Source of the DNA: Pseudomonas sihuiensis
GTDB lineage: Bacteria; Pseudomonadota; Gammaproteobacteria; Pseudomonadales; Pseudomonadaceae
DNA length: 64,000 nt
Direction of reading: 5' to 3'
NCBI RefSeq assembly: GCF_900106015.1
Contig: NZ_LT629797.1
Coordinates: 1,364,001-1,428,000, forward strand
This document shows, one piece after another, positions 55,330 to 64,000 of the stretch. Position numbers and translations under genes: made by a program. The notes beneath the pieces were generated by a model that was not told the DNA's origin, ran no database searches, and saw only the letters and a program-made list of their open reading frames with translations. Within the stretch, counting starts at the first letter, position 1. Each line of letters begins with the position of its first letter.

Positions 55330-56154
55330 TCAGCGACTGTTCACGCGTTGCTCGAGCATGACGCGATTGGCCACCGATACCAGCTCACCGGTATCGGTCA
55401 ACAGGGTGGTTTTCACTGTGCCGATCTCTTCGATCTGCCCTTCGACCTCACCCACCTGCACATGTTGCCCGACCTGATACAACTCACGCACATAGATGCC
55501 GGCCAGAATCTGGCTGGCGATATCCCGGCTGCCCAGCCCCAGCGCCAATGCCACCGCCAGGCCGACGGAAATCAGCACGATGGCGATGACGTTGTTGAGC
55601 AGGTCGGTCTTGATTTCCAGCTGACCGATGGCAACCGAGATGCTGATGATGATCACCAGGCCTTGTGCCACACGTCCCAAGCCGTTGGCATACTCCAGGC
55701 CGACGCCTTCGGCGGCGCCACGCACCAGGCTGCTGACCAGTTGCGCCAGGAGCACGCCTGCCAGCAGTACCAGCGCCGCGCCGAACACCTTGGGCAGATA
55801 CAGCGCCAGCACGTCGAGGGTCGCGGAGACACGTTGCAGGCCGAGCGATTCAGCGGCAGATACCAGGAAGATCAGCAGCACGAACCAGTAAACGATCTTG
55901 CCGATCAGGGTCGATACCGACGCATGAATGCCGACGCGCGCCAGCAGCTTGGTCAGGCCGGTACCGGTCATCAGACGGTCCAGTCCGACCTTACCGAGCA
56001 GCTTGGACAGCAGCGTGTCGAGCAACTTGGCCACGACGAAGCCAAGCAATACCAGCACCAGCGCCACGAACAGATTGGGGATGAAGCCAGCAACCTTACT
56101 CCACAGTGCGGTCATCGCGGAGATCAGGCTTTGGGTCCAGGGATCGAGTTCCAT
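55330..56154 (-). CDS. cmpX: small-conductance mechanosensitive channel CmpX
   Basis: 274-aa inner-membrane protein with about four to five hydrophobic N-terminal segments (for example PNLFVALVLVLLGFVVAKLL) and an MscS-like beta domain at the end: ALGLGSRDIASQILAGIYVR, VGEVEGQIEEIGTVKTTL. It is a conserved TM-helix (CmpX) member of the MscS superfamily. The ATG at 56154 abuts the crfX stop. It belongs to the crfX-cmpX unit upstream of sigX, and envelope tension may be passed on to SigX. Confidence 0.93.
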   Translation of the reverse strand: MELDPWTQSLISAMTALWSKVAGFIPNLFVALVLVLLGFVVAKLLDTLLSKLLGKVGLDRLMTGTGLTKLLARVGIHASVSTLIGKIVYWFVLLIFLVSAAESLGLQRVSATLDVLALYLPKVFGAALVLLAGVLLAQLVSSLVRGAAEGVGLEYANGLGRVAQGLVIIISISVAIGQLEIKTDLLNNVIAIVLISVGLAVALALGLGSRDIASQILAGIYVRELYQVGQHVQVGEVEGQIEEIGTVKTTLLTDTGELVSVANRVMLEQRVNSR

Positions 56155-56155
56155 T

Positions 56156-56401
56156 TCAGTCAGCCTTGTCAGCAGAAGCAGAGGATTGGGTACGGCGCGA
56201 AACCGGCGCGACATGCGCCGAACCGTTGTTCAGGGCGATCATCAGCGCCTGCGCCCAGTGACCGACCAGGCTGAACAGGTCACCCGCTCCGACCTGGCGG
56301 TTGGCGGTCTTGAGAACCCGGTGCAGACAGGCATCTTCGTCATGGCTGGACGGCGCGGCCTTGAGCAAATCGCGTAAAGATTCTTCGAATGGATCGTGCA
56401 T
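56156..56401 (-). CDS. crfX: small cytoplasmic protein CrfX
   Basis: 81-aa soluble protein: MHDPFEESLRDLLKAAP, then HDEDACLHRVLKTANRQVGA, ending in a polar tail. It has no known enzymatic function. It is fixed by position between cmaX and cmpX, as in other pseudomonads where it is named CrfX. GAGGTG lies nine bases before the ATG at 56401; the stop is one base from the cmpX start. Confidence 0.88.
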   Translation of the reverse strand: MHDPFEESLRDLLKAAPSSHDEDACLHRVLKTANRQVGAGDLFSLVGHWAQALMIALNNGSAHVAPVSRRTQSSASADKAD

Positions 56402-56456
56402 GCGCACCTCACGGGATGTCACGGCTAGACGCAGTAGCCGGCGGATGAGTCACACA

Positions 56457-57443
56457 TCACAACCAGCGCCAGCGGCGGAAAAGTAGCAGTTGGCCCAGCG
56501 CCAAAAGGATCATCAGGCCACAGGCGATAAAGAAACCGAGCGGGCTTTCGGCGCCAGGAATGCCGCCAACATTGATGCCCAGCAGGCCCGTAAGGAAGGT
56601 CAGCGGCAGGAACATGCCGGCGATTACGGTAAAACGGTACATGATGCGGTTCATCCGCTCTGCAAGGCGCTGATTCTCAGCTTCGAGTACCAGGCTGACG
56701 CGCTCGCGCAACAATTCGAGTTCTTCGAGATAGCGCGTCAGCCGGTTATGCAGTTCGTTCCAGTAATCATCGTCATCCTCGACGAACCAGGGCTGGCGAC
56801 TGCGCATCATCTGCGCATACAGATCACGCTGCGGCGCCAGGAAACGCCGTAGCCCGGCGGCGCGGCGGCGCAGCTGCAACATCAGGCTGTGATCGGGACG
56901 ATAGCGCTCGTCAGCGTCCAGACGATCCTCTTCGACATCGAGCTGATCACTCAACTCGGCGATCAGGTCATCGACGCGGTTGGTCAGGTGCCGCGCCAGC
57001 TCCAGCAGCAGCTCGGAGGACGTGCGTGGCCCCTTGCCCGCCAGCAGATCGGCAATCAGCGCATCGGTCGCCAGCAGCGGCCGTAGGCGCAGGGAAATTA
57101 CCCGACGAGCATCGGCAAAGATGCGCACCGAGACCATGTCTTCCGGCTCGGCGCCCGGGTTGCGATTGATACCCCGCAGAAACAGCAGTAGTTCATCACG
57201 CGGCAACGGCAACAAGCGTGGCCGGGTGTTCTCTTCCAGTAGCAGATCACAGCTGAACTCATCCAGGCCACTGTGCTCGCGCAACCAGTGCTGCGCCGGG
57301 GCCTGACTACGATCCCAGTGCAGCCACAGGCTTTCCTGCTCGCTCAGTTGCAGGCCATCCAGTTGCTCGCGGCTGATGCTGCGCGCACCACCACGGCCAT
57401 CGAGCACGAAGGCATGCAGCAGTGCCGAGTCCTGATCCACCAT
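56457..57443 (-). CDS. cmaX: CorA/ZntB-family metal transporter CmaX
   Basis: 328-aa protein of the CorA fold: a large N-terminal cytosolic funnel rich in charged residues, long helices (LTRYLEELELLRERVSLVLE) and two C-terminal membrane segments (MFLPLTFLTGLLGINVGGIPG and FFIACGLMILLALGQLLLF). The pore motif reads GIN rather than GMN, as in ZntB, so zinc or another divalent ion rather than magnesium may be carried. Five bases separate it from rraA upstream and it precedes crfX. Confidence 0.92.
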   Translation of the reverse strand: MVDQDSALLHAFVLDGRGGARSISREQLDGLQLSEQESLWLHWDRSQAPAQHWLREHSGLDEFSCDLLLEENTRPRLLPLPRDELLLFLRGINRNPGAEPEDMVSVRIFADARRVISLRLRPLLATDALIADLLAGKGPRTSSELLLELARHLTNRVDDLIAELSDQLDVEEDRLDADERYRPDHSLMLQLRRRAAGLRRFLAPQRDLYAQMMRSRQPWFVEDDDDYWNELHNRLTRYLEELELLRERVSLVLEAENQRLAERMNRIMYRFTVIAGMFLPLTFLTGLLGINVGGIPGAESPLGFFIACGLMILLALGQLLLFRRWRWL

Positions 57444-57447
57444 CGGG

Positions 57448-57936
57448 TTATTCCGGCATTTTCAGGGCTTGCGGAGAGACGATCACACCGTTGTTGTCGG
57501 CGTACAGGTAGTCGCCCGGCTTGAAGGTCACGCCGCCGAAGGTAACCGGCACGTTCAGATCACCGATGCCGCGCTTGTCGGTTTTCATCGGGTGACTGGC
57601 CAGCGCCTGCACACCCAGATTGGTCTGCGCGATGACATCAACATCACGGATACAGCCGTAGACCAGGATGCCCTCCCAGCCATTTTTGGCCGCTTTTTCG
57701 GCCAGCATGTCACCCAGCAGCGCCCGACGCAGCGAGCCGCCGCCATCGACGACCAGTACTTTCCCCTGGCCTGGCAGATCGACCTGCTCCTTCACCAGCG
57801 AGTTGTCTTCATGGCACTTGATGGTGACGATTTGGCCACCAAAGGAATCACGGCCACCGTAGTTGGCGAACATCGGCTCGACGACCTGAACCAACTCCGG
57901 ATAGGCATCGCACAGATCAGGGGTGATGTAGTGCAT
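57448..57936 (-). CDS. rraA: RraA family protein (regulator of RNase E activity A)
   Basis: 162-aa trimeric RraA-fold protein. Motifs [20 protein letters not shown] and [14 protein letters not shown] match both RraA and the related HMG/oxaloacetate aldolase enzymes, whose Arg and Asp in CIRD are also conserved here; so RNase E inhibition, aldolase activity or both remain possible. The ATG at 57936 ([14 protein letters not shown]) has AAAGGAG upstream. It leads rraA-cmaX. Confidence 0.93.
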   Translation of the reverse strand: MHYITPDLCDAYPELVQVVEPMFANYGGRDSFGGQIVTIKCHEDNSLVKEQVDLPGQGKVLVVDGGGSLRRALLGDMLAEKAAKNGWEGILVYGCIRDVDVIAQTNLGVQALASHPMKTDKRGIGDLNVPVTFGGVTFKPGDYLYADNNGVIVSPQALKMPE

Positions 57937-58056
57937 GGCAGAACTCCTTTCGACAATGAATGAACGACAGGCAAGTGGAAGATCAGGAAATGACCACTAC
58001 CAAACGATGCGTCACATCTTACCGCCAAGCACTCGCCGAAGAAACGTTACGATAGC

Positions 58057-59046
58057 TCAGACACCCGCAACGGCGGCCTGCTCGGTGAACTCTACAGGCA
58101 GTCGCAGGTATTGCAGCCAGTATTCGGTCAGCGGCCAAACTTCGCGCTGCGCCTCTTTGCTGACCAACATTTCAATGTGCCCGAAATCGCTGCTGAAGCC
58201 TTTCTCCTTACCCAACAGTAGAAAGTGCCTCGGCGCGCTACTGCATTGCTCCAGAAGCTTGCGACAGGCCCAAGCAGGATCATCGAAATCGGCAGCAGCT
58301 GCCACGGCCATAAGCGGTACGCTCACCTCAGCGAGGCCTGCCCACCAGTCCTTCCGCCCATCACCGAATCGCCCGAACAGCCTGAGCCAGCGTAGTGCTT
58401 CCAGCGCTAGCCCGATAGGTTCATCTTCAGGGCCGCGCTTCAGGCGACGGCCGGACAGATAAGGAAAGGCGCGCAGCAGTAGACGCGCGCCCCACTCTAT
58501 CGGAGGTATCTTCAGCGGCCAGTAGCTGCGGCTGACCTGAGTGCCGAACAACGCAACCGAGCTGGCACGCGACTGATCGAGATAACCACCACCCAACGCA
58601 GCCGCCAGGATCACTCCGCCCAGCGAGTGGCCAATCCAGTGTGCGGCCTGCCCGGTCTGCTCGAATAGGAAATCGGCGATGGCCGGCACGTCGTAGTGCA
58701 CGTACTGCGCCACGCTGTTGTCGCGATAGCCTTCATTGCGCGGTGAAAGGCCGTGGCCGCGCATTTCGGCGATCCACACGTCAAACCCCGCACGCGCCAG
58801 ATAGGCGCCAAGGCCGATGCCCTTGGGCGAGTACCAGAAACGTCGGTTGGAAAAACTGCCATGCAGCAGCACCACAGGCACGCCGCGCGCACCTTCGACA
58901 CCCGCCAAGCCTACTCGCGTCAACGCCAGCTCTACACTGGAATCCGGACTGTTGTTGGGCTTCAGACGATAGACGTCTTCACTGAGATCGCCGCGTAGCT
59001 CGGCACTGATCAGCGCGACGGGGAAAAGCTCACTACTGCTTTGCAT
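58057..59046 (-). CDS. estX: alpha/beta hydrolase (EstX-like esterase)
   Basis: 329-aa hydrolase with the nucleophile elbow GHSLGG, the oxyanion loop LLHGSFSNRRFW and a final His in FGHIEMLVSK. There is no signal peptide. The ATG at 59046 (MQSSSELFPV) is the first after a long stretch of unlike composition; its ribosome site is weak, so the start is uncertain. It lies between ppsA and rraA as in P. aeruginosa (estX). Substrate unknown. Confidence 0.87.
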   Translation of the reverse strand: MQSSSELFPVALISAELRGDLSEDVYRLKPNNSPDSSVELALTRVGLAGVEGARGVPVVLLHGSFSNRRFWYSPKGIGLGAYLARAGFDVWIAEMRGHGLSPRNEGYRDNSVAQYVHYDVPAIADFLFEQTGQAAHWIGHSLGGVILAAALGGGYLDQSRASSVALFGTQVSRSYWPLKIPPIEWGARLLLRAFPYLSGRRLKRGPEDEPIGLALEALRWLRLFGRFGDGRKDWWAGLAEVSVPLMAVAAAADFDDPAWACRKLLEQCSSAPRHFLLLGKEKGFSSDFGHIEMLVSKEAQREVWPLTEYWLQYLRLPVEFTEQAAVAGV

Positions 59047-59160
59047 GGATCGGAAAACCGCAATGGCGCTGTGCCACAAAGAAGAACGAAACCCATAAAA
59101 AACCGTCGGAGCGACGTTCAAATCGCTGGCGACGGCTTCGGGGTGACTACCCAGAAAAAA

Positions 59161-59177
59161 GGCGGGATCAACCCGCC
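59161..59177 (-). terminator. ppsA terminator
   Basis: A 6-bp GC stem GGCGGG / CCCGCC, with TTTTTT following on the minus strand, 25 bases after the ppsA stop. Confidence 0.85.
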
Positions 59178-59201
59178 CTCTTTCCGCGTCAGCTACTGCT
59201 C

Positions 59202-61574
<2,373 letters not shown>

Positions 61575-61835
61575 GGTGATCTCTCCACTAACGATGTTGG
61601 AAAAGCTCAGAATTTGCGTAAAGCCAATTGCGCTTCGCCCTGCTGCATTAAAAGCAGGCTCCAGCTCGCAAGCCTTTGCACAAATTCCTGGGGGGCTGGA
61701 TGATCCGGCGGCGCTCTGCCGCAAGATTGTGGCCTTGCCCTTGAATAAGTAACAATGCCAGAACCCGTAGGCCCCGGCGAAAAACGCGGCCTATCATAGC
61801 CAAGAATCGAACTCAGCTTAAGGCCTTTGGCGCAA

Positions 61836-62654
61836 ATGAAACGAACCGCTTTCTTCATCTCCGACGGCACCGGCATCACCGCCGAAACCCTGGGTCAGAG
61901 TCTGCTCGCGCAGTTCGAGAACATTCAGTTCACCAAACTCACGCGCCCTTATATCGACAGCGTCGATAAAGCGCGCGCCATGGTACAACAAATCGATGCC
62001 GCCGCTGAAAGGGACGGCGTACGTCCGATCATCTTCGACACCATCGTCAATCGCGATATTCGAGCCATTCTCGATACCGCCAATGGCTTCATGATCGACA
62101 TCTTCTCGACCTTTCTCTCGCCGCTGGAACAGGAGTTGAGCTCGCACTCCTCCTACTCGGTCGGCAAGTCACACTCCATCGGCCAGCACTCCAACTATAT
62201 GGAGCGCATCGAGGCGGTGAACTTCGCCCTCGACAACGATGATGGCGCGCGCACCCACTATTACGACAAGGCCGATCTGATCCTGGTCGGCGTGTCGCGC
62301 TGCGGCAAGACACCTACCTGTCTGTACATGGCCATGCAGTACGGCATCCGTGCCGCCAACTATCCACTTACCGAAGACGACATGGAGCGCCTGCAGCTTC
62401 CCGATTCGCTGAAGAAGTACCGCGAAAAGCTGTTCGGCCTGACCATCGACCCGGATCGTCTCACCGCCATCCGCCACGAGCGCAAGCCCAACAGCCGCTA
62501 TGCCAGTTATGCGCAATGCGAGTTCGAGGTGCGCGAGGTCGAGAGCCTGTTCCGCCGCGAAAACATCGCCTTCATCAACTCCACGCATTTCTCGGTCGAG
62601 GAAATTTCGGCCAAGATTCTGGTGGAAAAAGGTGTTGAAAGACGCCTTAAATAA
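61836..62654 (+). CDS. ppsR: PEP synthase regulatory protein (kinase-pyrophosphorylase)
   Basis: 272-aa bifunctional regulator that inactivates PpsA by ADP-dependent phosphorylation of a threonine and reactivates it by Pi-dependent removal. The DUF299 start is [17 protein letters not shown]; the P-loop [10 protein letters not shown] lies near residue 150. The ATG at 61836 is used; a TTG nine bases earlier is possible. Divergent from ppsA with 260 bases between. An intrinsic terminator follows, and then a group II intron. Confidence 0.95.
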   Translation: MKRTAFFISDGTGITAETLGQSLLAQFENIQFTKLTRPYIDSVDKARAMVQQIDAAAERDGVRPIIFDTIVNRDIRAILDTANGFMIDIFSTFLSPLEQELSSHSSYSVGKSHSIGQHSNYMERIEAVNFALDNDDGARTHYYDKADLILVGVSRCGKTPTCLYMAMQYGIRAANYPLTEDDMERLQLPDSLKKYREKLFGLTIDPDRLTAIRHERKPNSRYASYAQCEFEVREVESLFRRENIAFINSTHFSVEEISAKILVEKGVERRLK

Positions 62655-62681
62655 TCGTTGCAAGCACATGTTTACAAAGGC

Positions 62682-62707
62682 AAAAGGCTCGAAACTTCGA
62701 GCCTTTT
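62682..62707 (+). terminator. ppsR terminator
   Basis: A perfect 12-bp stem AAAAGGCTCGAA / TTCGAGCCTTTT with a 2-base loop, followed by CTC. The group II intron starts seven bases after it. Confidence 0.92.
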
Positions 62708-62713
62708 CTCATT

Positions 62714-64000
62714 GTGCGCCCAGCATGGGCGCACTCCTGCGGGTGCAAGTCCCGCCGTAAGTTGATCACAGCGAACGAAGTGAAGCGCAACTGCGTGAGG
62801 GTGACCGAGCGTGGGGAGGAAGCGTGGAGCGTAATCTGCGAGCCGATGAACAAGAACCGGATAGAAGGCGCTATGGAGCAGGGCGAGCGGGCAATGAACC
62901 GCAAAGCTCTGGTGATCAAGGCGAAGTGGCGTAGATCCGGCGGTTGTGCAGAGAAGGAGTGCGTTCTTACCTGGGGAGATCTCGCCTCGATCCTGAAAGG
63001 GTAACGGCGTCGAGCCGGAGCGAGAAGTCAGCAGAGGCCGTAGTAGTTTTTTTTGACGAAGGGCCGAACGAGAGAGAGTGCGATAGGCCATCCTGATGCG
63101 ACATGACCTGAAGTCAGATGCTCACCAGAAGGTGGGGCGGGCGCAGGCGATGAGCGGTGAAGCCGTGATTCGCTCCGTCAGCGACGAGGCACTGCGCCCG
63201 CGGGGTGAAACCGACTGCACAGGGCAAGGGCTGCTGTATCGGGCCCTTGCGAGAGGAAACCTGCAACGAGCGTGGAAGCGGGTCAAAGCCAACAAGGGAG
63301 CAGCGGGTGTCGACGGACTGAGCATAGAGCAGACGGCCGAACGGCTGCTGACGGAGTGGGCGGGGATTCGAGCGCAGCTCTTGTCAGGGTTGTACCGGCC
63401 CAGTCCGGTACGGCGGGTGATGATTGCCAAGCCGGACGGAAGCCAGCGCGAGCTGGGTATACCAACGGTGACCGACCGCCTGATCCAGCAGGCCTTGCTG
63501 CAGGTGCTGCAACCGTTGCTCGATCCTGGCTTCAGCGAGCATAGCTACGGTTTTCGGCCTGGACGCCGTGCGCATGATGCGGTGCTTGCCGCTCAGGCGT
63601 ATGTGCAATCTGGGCGCCGGATCGTGGTGGACGTGGATCTGGAGAAGTTCTTCGACCGTGTCAACCACGACATCCTGATTGAACGCTTGCGCAAGCGCGT
63701 CCCGGATCAAGGCGTTCTTCGTCTGATACGAGCGTACCTGAACAGCGGCATCCTTGATGGCGGTCTGGTCATGCAGCGGCATGAAGGCACACCGCAAGGT
63801 GGCTCGTTGTCGCCGCTGCTGGCCAACGTGCTGCTCGATGAAGTGGACAAGGAGCTGGAGCGCCGCGGTCACTGTTTCGTTCGCTACGCCGACGACTGCA
63901 ACGTGTACGTGCACAGCCGCCGAGCGGGGGAAAGGGTGATGGCGCTGCTACGCCGTTTGTACGCCAGGCTTCGCTTGAGGATCAACGAGGCCAAGAGCCG
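62714..64000 (+). mobile_element. group II intron, probable class C (3' end outside window)
   Basis: The 5' boundary is GTGCGCCCAGCATGGGCGC, typical for group II introns (GUGYG start). The following ribozyme arms (GGGTGCAAGTCCC, GAAGTCAGCAGAGGCCGTAG) have the domain I layout of class IIC introns. It sits directly behind an intrinsic terminator hairpin, the usual target of class C. The intron-encoded reverse transcriptase starts at 63096, and 62714-63095 is ribozyme only. Domains V and VI and the 3' splice site are not in view. Confidence 0.88.
63096..64000 (+). CDS. ltrA: group II intron reverse transcriptase/maturase (3' end outside window)
   Basis: 301 codons are open to the window end; the protein continues beyond it. 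Residues about 50-110 contain the RT0/RT1 parts (KANKGAAGVDGLS, RRVMIAKPDG). Then SEHSYGFRPGRRAHDAV (RT2), VDVDLEKFFDRVNHDIL (RT3), GTPQGGSLSPLLANV (RT4) and the catalytic YADD in FVRYADDCNVYVH (RT5) follow. A TAG in frame four codons before the ATG limits the start; the ribosome site is poor. It splices the intron and moves it by target-primed reverse transcription. The maturase domain and a possible endonuclease part are outside the window. Confidence 0.93.
   Translation, partial: MRHDLKSDAHQKVGRAQAMSGEAVIRSVSDEALRPRGETDCTGQGLLYRALARGNLQRAWKRVKANKGAAGVDGLSIEQTAERLLTEWAGIRAQLLSGLYRPSPVRRVMIAKPDGSQRELGIPTVTDRLIQQALLQVLQPLLDPGFSEHSYGFRPGRRAHDAVLAAQAYVQSGRRIVVDVDLEKFFDRVNHDILIERLRKRVPDQGVLRLIRAYLNSGILDGGLVMQRHEGTPQGGSLSPLLANVLLDEVDKELERRGHCFVRYADDCNVYVHSRRAGERVMALLRRLYARLRLRINEAKS

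Overview
The window is GC-rich, densely coded gammaproteobacterial DNA. Gene content and order point to Pseudomonas. oprF-sigX-cmpX-crfX-cmaX-rraA-estX-ppsA-ppsR has the order known from P. aeruginosa, as do ugd-galU next to gor and the nitrate block nasA-kinase-nirB-nirD-nasC-cobA. The cysteine-free OprF, a PL7 lyase in the nitrate locus and the repeat families suggest a non-aeruginosa species, perhaps of the P. mendocina/P. oleovorans group (inference). Region 1 (1-28.9 kb) is a storage-glucan, trehalose and stress cluster. It holds glgX (5' end cut by the window), glgP, glgB, a treS-maltokinase fusion and glgE. TreS plus maltokinase turn trehalose into maltose-1-phosphate, GlgE polymerises it, GlgB branches the glucan, and GlgP and GlgX take it apart. 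Around these lie a membrane-lipid pair (ClsB, YbhN-like), a zinc dehydrogenase, MgtC, a metallothionein, YbdK, a diiron-type oxidase with a methyltransferase, a hemerythrin, a 56-aa KGG protein, an SDR and a first galU copy. About ten start regions here carry GAAC-N16/18-TC boxes resembling promoters of an AlgU/RpoE-type sigma factor, so the cluster may be one envelope/osmotic stress regulon. Region 2 (29-38 kb) holds gorA with a TRIC channel and a VOC protein, a second VOC protein, ugd with the second galU, a tRNA-Ser(GGA) gene with a 1.1-kb islet carrying mqsRA beside it, a crotonase, a lipoprotein and a LexA-box gene. Region 3 (38-53.4 kb) is nitrate assimilation: an ABC importer of the nitrate-binding family, MFS transporter NasA, a PP2C-kinase fusion, NirBD, NasC and CobA, which makes the siroheme precursor for NirB. 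Three transcription units each start with a sigma-54 -24/-12 promoter, then two or three hairpins with six-base A-n-n-G-n-n loops, then an intrinsic terminator. This is the signature of ANTAR (NasT-type) antitermination. Region 4 (53.5-62.7 kb) is the minus-strand run ppsA-estX-rraA-cmaX-crfX-cmpX-sigX-oprF, with ppsR divergent from ppsA. A group II intron, probably class C, begins just after the ppsR terminator, and its reverse transcriptase runs off the window end. Two copies of a short inverted-repeat element (MITE-like) and several REP/REPIN families fill intergenic gaps.
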